From Staphylococcus haemolyticus (GTDB lineage: Bacteria; Bacillota; Bacilli; Staphylococcales; Staphylococcaceae), in NCBI RefSeq assembly GCF_006094395.1, contig NZ_CP035291.1, positions 62,001 through 126,000 of the forward strand: a DNA stretch of 64,000 bases. The letters are read 5' to 3'. Below are positions 9,275-17,934 of the stretch, piece by piece. Both the position numbers and the translations under genes were made by a program. A model generated the notes under the pieces. The model was given only the letters and a program-made list of their open reading frames with translations. It searched no databases and had not been told where the DNA came from. Every line of letters starts with the position of its first letter. The first letter of the stretch is position 1.

Positions 9275-10162
9275 ATGAGTCAGTTTAAGGACACATTATA
9301 TAAACTATTTGAGCCAATGATGAAAATAGAGTTCTATCAAAATCTTTTGGTTAATCTTTTAATTATACTTGCTTATATCTTGATGGGTATGATTGTAATT
9401 GCGATATCAAGAAAGTTAGTCACTAAATTTTTCAACGTTAATGAAAAGAAAAAGAACCGTCATAAAATTAAGAGAAGTGAAACACTATCCACATTGATTC
9501 AAAATTTAATAAGTTATGTCGTATGGTTTATTGTCCTTACGTCAATACTTTCACGTTTCGGTATTAGTGTATCAGCAATTTTAGCAGGAGCTGGAGTTGT
9601 TGGTGTTGCCGTTGGTTTCGGAGCACAAACAATTGTAAAAGACATTATTACTGGTTTCTTTATTATATTTGAAGGACAGTTTGATGTGAGTGATTATGTT
9701 CAAATTAATGCATCTGGGGTAACAATTGCTGAAGGTACGGTTAAAACGATTGGTTTAAGATCAACACGTATACAATCAGATACTGGAGAAATTTATACAT
9801 TACCTAATGGTATGATTAGTGAAATAGTCAATTATTCTGCTACAGATGTTTCGCCTATTGTGATGATACCGATTTCTCCAAATGAGAATTATAAAGTAAT
9901 AGAAGAGAAATTATTAAGATTTTTACCTACATTAAAGAATAAATATGACATATTTGTATCCGCACCAGAATTGCTTGGTTTAGATAGTGTTGATGGCAAT
10001 GAAATGGTGATTAAACTTTTAGCACATGTTAAGCCCGGAATGCATTTTCCAGGACAACGTTTGCTTCGAAAAGAGGTCATACAATACTTTAGTGAAGAAG
10101 GCATTCATATTCCTAAACCAACACTTGTAAAACTTGATAAAGAATTGAGTAAAAAAGAATAG
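9275..10162 (+). CDS. mscS: Small-conductance mechanosensitive channel MscS family
   Basis: The protein is 295 residues and opens under membrane tension during hypo-osmotic shock. After a first transmembrane helix (about residues 20-40) and a basic cytosolic loop (EKKKNRHKIKR) there is a second helix and the pore-lining third helix AILAGAGVVGVAVGFGAQ, with the Gly/Ala packing typical of MscS, then the beta domain (EGQFDVSDYVQI, GTVKTIGLRSTRIQ, LPNGMISEIVNYS). I chose ATG 9275: upstream in-frame ATGs would add an unconserved leader; an aggagg motif lies about 13 bases before it, a long spacing. It stands alone between two similar hairpins. Confidence 0.92.
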   Translation: MSQFKDTLYKLFEPMMKIEFYQNLLVNLLIILAYILMGMIVIAISRKLVTKFFNVNEKKKNRHKIKRSETLSTLIQNLISYVVWFIVLTSILSRFGISVSAILAGAGVVGVAVGFGAQTIVKDIITGFFIIFEGQFDVSDYVQINASGVTIAEGTVKTIGLRSTRIQSDTGEIYTLPNGMISEIVNYSATDVSPIVMIPISPNENYKVIEEKLLRFLPTLKNKYDIFVSAPELLGLDSVDGNEMVIKLLAHVKPGMHFPGQRLLRKEVIQYFSEEGIHIPKPTLVKLDKELSKKE

Positions 10163-10194
10163 TCTGCAGGTTCATTTTTAATGTGAAAATTCAT

Positions 10195-10228
10195 AAAGCA
10201 TCCCTCATCGCAAAGTGAAGGATGCTTT
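10195..10228 (+). terminator. Terminator of mscS
   Basis: Arms aaagcatccctc and gtgaaggatgcttt form a hairpin followed by attttta, 33 bases after the mscS stop. Confidence 0.85.
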
Positions 10229-10389
10229 ATTTTTATTATGATAAGTCATGAGTGATAGTGATTTGAAAAACATTGTTGAGTAAAGTTGTTATAAAGTCAT
10301 CATGTATGAAATTTCATAGACAGTATCTTGTATTGATACATTGTATACACACTATTCATTCTGGCTTTAGTTATATTTAAACAAGAGGA

Positions 10390-10584
10390 ATGAAGATGAC
10401 AAAACGCTTTACTGTTAAAACAATATTTGCTTTTATAGTTTTGTATAGATGTGCATATAATTTTAACTTTGCAACAGAACCTACGATTAATATAAGACCA
10501 CAGAAAAAAGGAACAACACTCATTATGTATGCCAAAGATAAAGCGAATAATAAGAGTGCTTCTTTAAAGTTAAAAGTAAAATAA
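10390..10584 (+). CDS. Short secreted-type ORF, probably a deletion remnant
   Basis: Sixty-four codons: a basic, hydrophobic leader (MKMTKRFTVKTIFAFIVLY) fused directly to a piece that looks like the end of an immunoglobulin-like adhesin domain (TLIMYAKDKANNKSASLKLK). A site agagga lies just before the ATG. The layout suggests an internal deletion of a larger secreted protein, leaving signal sequence and C-terminus. Function is unlikely to be retained. An opposite-strand frame here is a shadow. Confidence 0.4.
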   Translation: MKMTKRFTVKTIFAFIVLYRCAYNFNFATEPTINIRPQKKGTTLIMYAKDKANNKSASLKLKVK

Positions 10585-10670
10585 ATCAAAAATGAAACAA
10601 CGATGCATTGTGAACTTCACGAAATCATATTACGATTGTAGTAACAAAACTTTCAAAAGGGGCGTTATGT

Positions 10671-11195
10671 TTGGAAGAAATTAACTTGTTAGAAGATAAA
10701 AAATTAGCGAATAAACTAGCTATATATTCATATATTAGCTTTGTCGTTTTCGGTATCATTTTTTATTTTATTATGAAGTTTTCGGATACACCTAAATTTT
10801 TTGATTCTTTGTTAGTTAACGCATTATTCGTGATTATTCTTATTGTACTTATGTTTGTTGTTCATGAGTGTATTCACGGGATATTTTTCAAACTATTTTC
10901 ACCTAAGAATAAAGTCTACTTTGGGGCAGCTAGCGGTATGATTTATTGTGCGATACCAGGTGGGACGTTTACACCGTTTACGTTTTTAATTAGTAGTATT
11001 GCACCGTTTGTCATTATCACAATGCTATTTATAGTGACGTTATTTTTAGGGTGGTTTCCACGGGGGCTCTTTTTCTTCTTTGCCACATTTCATGCAGGAT
11101 GTTGCGCTGGCGATTTCTACTGGGTTTGGAAAATGATTAAAGCACCGAAGAATGCCACAATTGAAACGACGGATAAAGGCATTATCATTCACTAG
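10671..11195 (+). CDS. DUF3267-type membrane zinc metalloprotease-like protein
   Basis: The product has 174 residues with about four transmembrane helices (about 20-40, 50-70, 100-120, 125-140). In the second helix region VVHECIHGIFF contains HExxHG, the zinc-binding motif of site-2-protease-like DUF3267 proteins. The start is TTG at 10671, 8 bases after aaaagggg; no in-frame ATG exists nearby. It stands alone with a strong terminator. The substrate is unknown. Confidence 0.8.
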   Translation: MEEINLLEDKKLANKLAIYSYISFVVFGIIFYFIMKFSDTPKFFDSLLVNALFVIILIVLMFVVHECIHGIFFKLFSPKNKVYFGAASGMIYCAIPGGTFTPFTFLISSIAPFVIITMLFIVTLFLGWFPRGLFFFFATFHAGCCAGDFYWVWKMIKAPKNATIETTDKGIIIH

Positions 11196-11233
11196 CGCTT
11201 ACTTTACTTTTGTTTAGTAAAAGCTTATATGAC

Positions 11234-11264
11234 AATCCAACACGATCTCGTGTTGGATTTTTTT
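11234..11264. terminator. Bidirectional terminator between convergent genes
   Basis: A 12-bp perfect stem (aatccaacacga / tcgtgttggatt) followed by a T-run, between 10671-11195 (+) and 11269-12147 (-). Confidence 0.92.
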
Positions 11265-11268
11265 AGTG

Positions 11269-12147
11269 TTATAAGTCTAACTCGATAGCATCTAAGTGCT
11301 TTCCAATAACTACCAAATACAAAGGAACATCTGATTTGAATTGAATCGGTGTTAATTCGATTTCTCCTTCAGCGTATTGAACTAAATGTATCAATTTACT
11401 ATCTGTAAAACGCACAAATCCTTTCACACGGTATACTTGTTGTGGGAGTTGGGTTAACCTTTCAATGAAATCTGCTTTTGTTTGTGAGCGAGGCGTATCT
11501 ATCAACTGATGATTGATGGCGTGATGGAGTGTACCTCTTTGTTTAGCATCTAAATGTTTCACGTTTAACAATGTGTTTAACGCTAATTCTCCCCATTGTC
11601 CTACTTGTATGTTTGCGTCTCTATTAATGACCTCTAGATGTCTTAATAAGCGAGCGACTTGATTAAAATCAGCAATATCAATTTTATTTACAAATAGCGT
11701 AGAACAATAACTTAGCTGTTCATAGAATAACGCTTGAATATCTCTAGGGTATGTTTCTATCTTCTCGTACAACTTTGCATCAATGATGCCAAGCATACTT
11801 CTAATAGTGGTAATTGGAGCTAGTACAGGTGTTAGACAGGCGTCAACAACGGCCAATGGTTCAGCGATACCACTACATTCTATAAACACAAGATCTGGTT
11901 GATGTTCTAAATATATTTCATGCAATTGTTGTGAAACGTTTGATTTCATAGCACAGCAAATGCAGCCTTCTACAATCTCACTGATAGGAATAGTTGGATG
12001 AATGAGTTGACTATCGACACTCATTTTTCCGAATTCATTTATAATTAATGCGGTTTTTAAGTTATGATCCAAGGCGTCTGTAATCAGGTGGTTCAATGTC
12101 GTTGTCTTACCGCTGCCTAAGAAACCTCCAACAATAATGATTTCCAT
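11269..12147 (-). CDS. COG0523 (CobW/YjiA-type) GTPase, probable zinc metallochaperone
   Basis: The 292-residue protein has Walker A GFLGSGKTTT at residues 8-17, the diagnostic metal motif EGCICCAM (CxCC), the Walker B region FIECSGIAEP and the guanine-specificity motif NKID. The C-terminal CobW domain is present. COG0523 GTPases deliver zinc to client proteins when the metal is scarce. A palindrome matching the Zur box lies 80 bases upstream of its start (12227-12247), so zinc repression is expected. It is divergent from a zinc-binding lipoprotein gene. A second, longer COG0523 gene lies at 29629-30828, so this genome carries at least two. Confidence 0.9.
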   Translation of the reverse strand: MEIIIVGGFLGSGKTTTLNHLITDALDHNLKTALIINEFGKMSVDSQLIHPTIPISEIVEGCICCAMKSNVSQQLHEIYLEHQPDLVFIECSGIAEPLAVVDACLTPVLAPITTIRSMLGIIDAKLYEKIETYPRDIQALFYEQLSYCSTLFVNKIDIADFNQVARLLRHLEVINRDANIQVGQWGELALNTLLNVKHLDAKQRGTLHHAINHQLIDTPRSQTKADFIERLTQLPQQVYRVKGFVRFTDSKLIHLVQYAEGEIELTPIQFKSDVPLYLVVIGKHLDAIELDL

Positions 12148-12226
12148 AATAAACTCCTAACTTTGAATGAGATACCGACGTTACGATTTTACAGTGTTAT
12201 TGAGGTAGGGAAATAAATCAATAATC

Positions 12227-12247
12227 AAATCGTAATTATTACTATTT
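12227..12247. promoter_or_regulatory. Zur box upstream of COG0523 GTPase
   Basis: Half-sites AAATCGTAAT and ATTACTATTT flank a single T. The Bacillus/Staphylococcus Zur consensus is AAATCGTAAT-N-ATTACGATTT; one base differs. Confidence 0.8.
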
Positions 12248-12379
12248 AAAAAGTATACCTAAATCGATACACATTTTCAAAAAATGAATAAATTAAGAGA
12301 GATTAAATGCATTACCGATGTCTAACATTAATAATTTTAAAAATTATCATTGACAATTAGACGAATTAATGTAAATAAT

Positions 12380-12400
12380 AAAACGTAATGATTTTGATTT
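12380..12400. promoter_or_regulatory. Degenerate Zur box upstream of zinc lipoprotein
   Basis: Half-sites AAAACGTAAT and ATTTTGATTT flank a G, directly before the ribosome binding site of 12414. It is weaker than the other three sites in the window. Confidence 0.6.
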
Positions 12401-12413
12401 AGGAGATGTGTAC

Positions 12414-13397
12414 ATGTTTAAGAGAAGTATTATTTTATTATTTGTAGCTGTTTTAACATTATCACTTGCAGCATGTGGCAAAGGTGATAGTGATAAATCA
12501 TCTGATTATAAAGGTAAGTTAGAAGTTAAGACGACAGTTTACCCACTTAAATCATTTGCGCAACAAATCGGTGGTAAATATGTTGATGTTGAATCAGTTT
12601 ATCCAAACGGAGTAGACCCACATACATATGACCCAAGTCAGAAACAAATGGTTGATATTGGCAAATCAGATTTATTCGTATACACAGGTGATAATTTAGA
12701 TCCCGTAGCTAAGAAAATTGCAAAAGCAATTAATGATAAAGATAAAACATTATCTTTAGAATCAACATTAGATAAAAATAGTGACTTATTAAAAGGTGAA
12801 GAAGACGAACATGAGCATGAACATGGTGAAGAACATGAACACGGCGAAGAGCATGAGCACCATCATCATGGCAAGTATGATCCTCATATCTGGTTAGATC
12901 CTGTGATTAGTCAAAAATTTGCTAAAGAAATTAAAGATGAATTAGTTAAGAAAGATAGTAAACATAAAGATTACTATGAAGATAACTATAATAAATTAGT
13001 TAAAGACTTAAAAGGCATCGATAAAGATATGAAAGAAGCAGTTAAAGGTAATGAAGGTAAAACAGTTTATATTTCACATGACTCTATTGGTTATTTAGCT
13101 GATAGATATAACTTCAAACAAGAAGGTATTGAAAATATGAATGCTGAAGAACCTAGCCAAAAAGATTTAACAAATATTGTTAAACAAATTAAAGAAGATA
13201 AAGTGAAATATATCTTAGCTGAAGAAAATGTATCTAACAAAGTTGCCGACACAGTTAGAAGAGAGACTGACGCAAAAACAATTAAATTCTACAATATGGG
13301 CTCACATACGAAACAACAAGATGACGACAAAAATACGTACCAATCATTTATGAAAGAGAACGTTAAAGCGATTGAAAAAGCCCTTAAGAATGAATAA
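12414..13397 (+). CDS. adcA: ZnuA/AdcA-type zinc-binding lipoprotein
   Basis: This is the solute-binding component of a zinc ABC importer (cluster A-I). The leader ends in the lipobox LAAC, so Cys about 21 is lipidated and the protein sits on the outer face of the membrane. Zinc ligand regions are HTYDP, DPHIWLDP, the HDSIGYL region and the C-terminal Asp region; between the first two there is a long His/Glu loop (EHEHEHGEEHEHGEEHEHHHH) characteristic of ZnuA/AdcA. At 327 residues it lacks the C-terminal ZinT domain of the S. aureus AdcA (about 515). I chose ATG 14 bases after aggag. No permease or ATPase gene is adjacent, so it probably uses unlinked AdcBC. A Zur-like box lies just upstream. 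Confidence 0.9.
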   Translation: MFKRSIILLFVAVLTLSLAACGKGDSDKSSDYKGKLEVKTTVYPLKSFAQQIGGKYVDVESVYPNGVDPHTYDPSQKQMVDIGKSDLFVYTGDNLDPVAKKIAKAINDKDKTLSLESTLDKNSDLLKGEEDEHEHEHGEEHEHGEEHEHHHHGKYDPHIWLDPVISQKFAKEIKDELVKKDSKHKDYYEDNYNKLVKDLKGIDKDMKEAVKGNEGKTVYISHDSIGYLADRYNFKQEGIENMNAEEPSQKDLTNIVKQIKEDKVKYILAEENVSNKVADTVRRETDAKTIKFYNMGSHTKQQDDDKNTYQSFMKENVKAIEKALKNE

Positions 13398-13433
13398 TAC
13401 GATATAAGATAAAAAATATTAATGCTTCATATC

Positions 13434-13468
13434 AAGGCCTCGTGATGATAGTCATGAGGTCTTTATTT
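13434..13468 (+). terminator. Terminator of zinc lipoprotein gene
   Basis: Arms aaggcctcgtga and tcatgaggtctt form a hairpin followed by a T-rich tract. Confidence 0.85.
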
Positions 13469-13575
13469 ATTAGAAGAAGAGGTAAGTCTTACCTCCCTAT
13501 AGAAGGAAGATAGAACTAGGCAGGGATTAATGTTACGGTGATAATGAAATGTAGCATTAGAGGAGTTCATTAGAA

Positions 13576-13698
13576 ATGTCTTTAGGTACGTTGGTTCATG
13601 TTATGTTTTATACGCTATTCTTTATAATAGTCGGAATGGCAATTGTATTTGGCGTTTATCTGCAAAAGAGAAAACAAAAAAATAGTAAGTCTAAATAA
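13576..13698 (+). CDS. Small single-span membrane protein
   Basis: Forty residues: a polar start (MSLGTLVHVMF), one hydrophobic helix (about residues 10-29) and a basic tail (LQKRKQKNSKSK), predicting N-out/C-in topology. An aggag site lies about 11 bases upstream and a hairpin with T-run follows at 13720-13756, so it looks like a genuine transcription unit. No family recognised. Such peptides are often regulators of membrane complexes or are stress-related. Confidence 0.6.
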   Translation: MSLGTLVHVMFYTLFFIIVGMAIVFGVYLQKRKQKNSKSK

Positions 13699-13719
13699 TC
13701 ATAAATATTTATTAAAATA

Positions 13720-13756
13720 GGCAGCTAGCAGATTAAATTCTACTAGCTGTCTTTTG
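13720..13756 (+). terminator. Terminator of small membrane protein gene
   Basis: Arms cagctag and ctagctg with a 14-base loop and a following cttttg tract. Confidence 0.75.
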
Positions 13757-13923
13757 TATATTTATGAACGTGTGAATAAATTGTTATAAATCAAAGTGAT
13801 GGCAATTCGATATTATATAATTGTAATATTTATTAAAAGTTAAAAAACTATAAAAATGAATATTGTAGTGTACATTGATTAAGGTATATAATAAATTAAA
13901 GCAAAAATTTATTAATTTGAAAC

Positions 13924-15375
13924 ATGATGAAAGTAGGGATGAGTATAGTGAACAAAGGGGTAGCATTAAAGAGATATTCACTTATATTAGTTGTCTTTCT
14001 GATAATGATGTGTTTATCTTTTCATTTTCAATTTAATGAAGCGAATGCTTCTACTAAAAGTGATAAATTAGATGTACAACAAACATCTCAACAACCTGTC
14101 GTTAAACAACAAAATAAGTCAGTAAATGTATCTAAAGATAAAGTTGTAGCAACGCAGACTAAGGTACAAACGCCGTCTAAGGTAACAAATCGCAATCAAG
14201 CTTCGTTACAAAAGACAATGGCACCTTCTAAACGAGCACATGTTACTTCAACACATGTGACACCAAAAAGTACTAAAGTAAAACCTTCATCGCAAAACTT
14301 TTCAAAACAAAAGCAACCAACTAAGGTTAACAAAAAAGTTGTCTCAACAAATAAAAAACCACAAAAAGCATCAAAAGTAACACGCACGCAATCCGCGAGA
14401 CCACAGTTATTAGCGCAAACTACTAAAACAAAAAGTAAGCCAACTTCGTCAAAAGTATCGGCAAGTAAACCATCTACGAAAGTGGCAGTTGTAACTAAGT
14501 CTAAAACTGCGAAACCAAGTGCACAAACAACAGTCAAAGCGTCTAAAAAAGCATCATCAACGACGAAGAAGAATTATTACAATCAAGCACCTAAGCGTTG
14601 GCCATCTAATGTGCCTGGTGGTGATAATGTACGTGATTTCGGTCAAACGACGAAAGAATCAGGTATTGATGACGCCTTAAAAATTATGAAGAAATCAGGA
14701 AACAAAGGTGTAACCATTGAACATGCTAAGGCGAAAGATGCCAATATCGCAACAGTTTATAATTGGAATCCAAAAGCAAAACAATTAACATATGGCACTG
14801 GTACAGCAATTGGAAAGCATACGATTCTAACTGCAAATCATGTTGTAAATGATCAAAGTGCGCATAAGCCTTTGACACCGTCACAACCACAAAATATGCG
14901 TATCAACATATTACAAGAGGGATCTAAAATTGTGCGTACACTTGAAGTCTTTGGTGTTCAAATGTTGCAATATGGTGATGTTTCTCTAGTGTATACGTAT
15001 GAAGATATTTCAAAGTATATGAAGATAAGAAAGATTGCATCAGAAAGTTCAATTAAAGCAATGAAAGCAAATACGCCTATTCACATGTACCATTATGGTA
15101 AGCCGACTGGTAAATATAAAAATGATCCTGCCGGTACAATGTATCATTCAAAAGGGAAATATACGATGCCTGCACGTAATGTGAACCCGATTGGCTATTA
15201 TCAAATGATGGCTGAACCAGGTTCTTCTGGTGGGGCAGTCTTAAATAGTAAAAATGAAGTCATTGGTGTCCATGCGTTCCGATTAAACTCAGGAGATTAT
15301 AAAAAATATAATTTAAATACGATGGCTGAAATCAGAGGTAAATTACGTAAAGAAATTATTGATAATATTGTGTAG
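13924..15375 (+). CDS. Secreted V8/trypsin-like serine protease with long Ser/Thr/Lys-rich pro-region
   Basis: The 483-residue product has a signal peptide (about 1-42, ending NEANA), then about 170 residues of low-complexity Ser/Thr/Lys/Gln sequence and a C-terminal S1B-type protease domain. The triad is visible: His306 in LTANHVV, Asp352 in YGDVSLV and Ser435 in GSSGGAV. This is the glutamyl-endopeptidase/Spl fold. The basic disordered region is unusual and may bind the anionic cell wall or act as a propeptide. The start is uncertain: ATGs at 13924, 13927 and 13939 are possible, and none has a strong binding site. It is monocistronic. A second related protease lies at 54861. Confidence 0.85.
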   Translation: MMKVGMSIVNKGVALKRYSLILVVFLIMMCLSFHFQFNEANASTKSDKLDVQQTSQQPVVKQQNKSVNVSKDKVVATQTKVQTPSKVTNRNQASLQKTMAPSKRAHVTSTHVTPKSTKVKPSSQNFSKQKQPTKVNKKVVSTNKKPQKASKVTRTQSARPQLLAQTTKTKSKPTSSKVSASKPSTKVAVVTKSKTAKPSAQTTVKASKKASSTTKKNYYNQAPKRWPSNVPGGDNVRDFGQTTKESGIDDALKIMKKSGNKGVTIEHAKAKDANIATVYNWNPKAKQLTYGTGTAIGKHTILTANHVVNDQSAHKPLTPSQPQNMRINILQEGSKIVRTLEVFGVQMLQYGDVSLVYTYEDISKYMKIRKIASESSIKAMKANTPIHMYHYGKPTGKYKNDPAGTMYHSKGKYTMPARNVNPIGYYQMMAEPGSSGGAVLNSKNEVIGVHAFRLNSGDYKKYNLNTMAEIRGKLRKEIIDNIV

Positions 15376-15400
15376 TGATTTATTAATTTAATAAATTTAA

Positions 15401-15453
15401 AAAAGTGAGCGGGATGACATAACTAGGGTAATGTCAATATCCCGCTCACTTTA
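15401..15453. terminator. Bidirectional terminator
   Basis: Arms aaagtgagcgggat and atcccgctcacttt form a 14-bp stem between the protease gene (+) and the convergent oxidoreductase gene (-). Confidence 0.92.
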
Positions 15454-15466
15454 TGTGTAATTGGAT

Positions 15467-16111
15467 CTATTTTTGTGTGTAAAACGCATCGAATACGTTG
15501 TTTAAATCCTTGTTTGCAGCATCTAAGATTTCGTCTTCAGGTAAGACTGACGTACCTTGGGCACGAGCGATGTAAAACTCATCAAATCCCATGATTTCTT
15601 TAAACATTTCTTTTAAATAGTAATATGAGAATTCAAGTGGCGTATAACGGTCGTCATTTGTATAGACACCACCACTTGCTTGTAATAATAGTGCTTTATA
15701 ATCATCGGTCATTAAGCCAACAGAACCATCCTCAGTATATTTAAATGTTTCTCTAGCAATCATAATGTTGTCGATGTAGTCTTTTAATCTAGATGTGATA
15801 TTGAAATTGTGAAGTGGTGTTAGAATGACAATGCGATGGTTAGCTTTAAATTGATTTAATAAGAATGCCGACATATCAGCAATTTTTGTTTCATCATCTG
15901 ATAAGGACTCGCCTAAACTTTGCTTGTTCCAAACATTTAATAATTGATCACCTTCGATACGAGGTACATTAATATCATATAAATTTAATTCTTCAATTTC
16001 CTCGTTTGGAAATGTAGTTTTATATTTATCTAGAAATAAATTTTTTAATTTGGCGGTATACGTTGATTCATTATTAAAATCTGGGTGGGCATTAATAAGT
16101 AGCGTTATTAT
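15467..16111 (-). CDS. FMN-dependent NADH-azoreductase/flavodoxin-fold oxidoreductase lacking a canonical start codon
   Basis: The frame encodes an AzoR-like flavoprotein: LLINAHPDFNNESTY at the N-terminus (flavin phosphate loop region), then TPLHNFNITSRLKDYIDNI and ASGGVY, the FMN ring-binding segments. Full length from 16111 would be 214 residues, matching the family (about 210). However no ATG, GTG or TTG lies before residue IITLL: the codons are TAA AAA TAT ATA ATA ACG. The first in-frame ATG (15874) would remove the first third, including the flavin loop. Either a rare start (ATA/ATT) is used or the gene has lost its start and is inactive. Confidence 0.65.
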   Translation of the reverse strand: MITLLINAHPDFNNESTYTAKLKNLFLDKYKTTFPNEEIEELNLYDINVPRIEGDQLLNVWNKQSLGESLSDDETKIADMSAFLLNQFKANHRIVILTPLHNFNITSRLKDYIDNIMIARETFKYTEDGSVGLMTDDYKALLLQASGGVYTNDDRYTPLEFSYYYLKEMFKEIMGFDEFYIARAQGTSVLPEDEILDAANKDLNNVFDAFYTQK

Positions 16112-16204
16112 ATATTTTTAATATCAAAATAACTATGATTTTAATCTAAAATTGCTCAATTTATTTAATTACGGGGTATCCATAGAATAAAGGGGAGATG
16201 ATGA

Positions 16205-16498
16205 ATGGCAACAGACAAAATTTTTCATGAAACATTCTTAAATAAAATTAATTCAAGCAAAATCAAAACGAGAAGTATGATGGGGGAGTATCTCGTATAC
16301 TATGATGGCAAAGTGATAGGTGGTTTGTAGGATAATAGATTGTTAGTTAAAGCCTCAAATTCTTCCCTCGAAAAGCTAGAAGGATATGAATTAGTATCGC
16401 CGTATCGGAATGCGAAAGAGATGATATTCATACCTAATATCAGTGATATTGAAGACATCGAGACTTTATTTTCAGACATAAAGAATGATTTACGTTAA
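16205..16498 (+). pseudogene. TfoX N-terminal domain protein with internal stop
   Basis: The 98-codon frame starts MATDKIFHETFLNKI, with an aaggggag site upstream, and contains MMGEYLVYYDGKVIGGL, the core TfoX/Sxy N-domain motif, followed by TAG at 16328-16330 and then DNRLLVKASNSS in the same frame to TAA. The stop replaces the expected aromatic residue of GGLYDNR, so a single substitution has inactivated it. Free-standing TfoX-N domain proteins of this size are common in Firmicutes and have no proven role. Confidence 0.85.
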
Positions 16499-16637
16499 TC
16501 ATTTGCTAATTGGGGAAGCTGTCATAGTTGTCGTCGCAGGTGGTATTAAAACAACGTGAACGTTATAGGGAAGGTAGACTACGGTCACTAACATGTTAGT
16601 CTTACCCCAGGACCACAAATAAATACACTAACTAAAC

Positions 16638-16693
16638 AGACGTAGCATTAGACATCTATAACCAACTAAGGTATGAATGTCCGTGCTACGTCT
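16638..16693. terminator. Terminator before the M20 peptidase gene
   Basis: Arms agacgtagca and tgctacgtct, with additional pairing inside. It follows the stop of the minus-strand peptidase gene at 16711. Bases 16499-16637 hold no recognisable gene. Confidence 0.8.
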
Positions 16694-16710
16694 CGTTTTA
16701 TATTCAAAAA

Positions 16711-17934
16711 TTACTTTTCAGCCAAGTACTTCACTGCAACGTCTTTGTAGATATCGATATATTTAAGATACATGTCCTTTTCAATATATTCATCCACTTG
16801 ATGGGCCATAATCGTAATTCCTGGACCAACAATAGCAAGATCTACATTATTAGGATTATCACCCAACAGACTTGAAGCATCCGTAGTACCTATGAATGCT
16901 GCGACAAAGACGTCTTCTTTACTCACATAATGAGGTGCTACATCTGTAATTACTTGAATTAAAGTACTATCTTTATCACTTGTGACGGGACGATGATCAC
17001 TTACGACTTCAAACGACAATGCTTCAGGACTTACTTCATCAATCGTTTGTTGGAATAAATCTTTAACAAAGTCATTATTATACTCGGGTACTGGTCTTAC
17101 ATTATATTCAATAGATGCTTCATCGGGTACAGAATTAAATTGTTTGCCACCCTTGATAATAGAACCCATCATTGTAAATCCTGATGCGAAGTTCTCCTCT
17201 TCTTCGCTTAATGTGCCCTTCATAAATTTGTTTACCATTGGTGCAACATCTAACTCATGTTGAAGGTCATGCTGTTTGATATCATCATATTTTGAATTTA
17301 AGTGATTGATAAACTGTACTAATGTGTCTACTGCATTCTTCCCTAAAAATGGCATTGAACTGTGTGCAGCAATCCCAGTGGCAGTTACTTTACACGCCAT
17401 TGAACCTTTGTGTGCATAGAATACCCCGTTGTCTGTAGGTTCTCCGATGATTAAGCCATCAATGTCATCTAAATAACCCTCTTTAACAAATCGTTTGGCA
17501 CCTTCTTGTTCTTTTTCTTCTCCAGTTGTCGCAAGTAAACGAATTGTTCCTTTAGATAAATCTCCAGACAATTTTAATTCAATGAGTGCGATAACCATGC
17601 CCATCAAGGCACCTTTCATATCCGTCGTTCCACGTCCGTACAATTTGCCGTCCTGTTCTGTAAGTTTAAATGGCGGATAAGTCCATTTTTCATGATGCCC
17701 GGCATCAACTACGTCCATATGGCCACTCATCGCTAATATTGGCGAACCACTCCCAATTTCAGCTACTAAGTTCGCTCTTGTCTCGCTCACTTTTATTATT
17801 TTAGAAGGTATATCGTATTGAGCTAATAAGTTTTGTATATAGTGACAGACTTCAATTTCGTTTTCATTTTCTGACTGAATTTCAATAATATCTGCTAGTA
17901 ACTTAATTTTATCTTCCTCTTGAAAAGTACGCAT
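16711..17934 (-). CDS. M20 family metallopeptidase (ArgE/DapE-like)
   Basis: The 407-residue amidohydrolase has di-zinc motifs SGHMDVVDAG, GRGTTDMKGALMG and TTGEEKEQEGA, plus the dimerisation-domain motif GIAAHSSMP and the late His in VGPGITIMAHQVDEY. These match succinyl-diaminopimelate desuccinylase/acetylornithine deacetylase relatives that hydrolyse N-acyl amino acids. I start at ATG 17934 (MRTFQEED); the upstream ATG at 17997 would add 21 unconserved residues. There is no lysine or arginine biosynthesis gene nearby, so the exact substrate cannot be told. Monocistronic. Confidence 0.85.
   Translation of the reverse strand: MRTFQEEDKIKLLADIIEIQSENENEIEVCHYIQNLLAQYDIPSKIIKVSETRANLVAEIGSGSPILAMSGHMDVVDAGHHEKWTYPPFKLTEQDGKLYGRGTTDMKGALMGMVIALIELKLSGDLSKGTIRLLATTGEEKEQEGAKRFVKEGYLDDIDGLIIGEPTDNGVFYAHKGSMACKVTATGIAAHSSMPFLGKNAVDTLVQFINHLNSKYDDIKQHDLQHELDVAPMVNKFMKGTLSEEEENFASGFTMMGSIIKGGKQFNSVPDEASIEYNVRPVPEYNNDFVKDLFQQTIDEVSPEALSFEVVSDHRPVTSDKDSTLIQVITDVAPHYVSKEDVFVAAFIGTTDASSLLGDNPNNVDLAIVGPGITIMAHQVDEYIEKDMYLKYIDIYKDVAVKYLAEK

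Noticed and set aside
14196-14537. 113-codon minus-strand frame
   Set aside because: Antisense shadow of the Lys/Ser/Thr-rich region of the protease gene; no ribosome binding site and improbable composition.
16499-16637. Possible gene between TfoX remnant and terminator
   Set aside because: Short fragments only; no frame or motif supports a gene.
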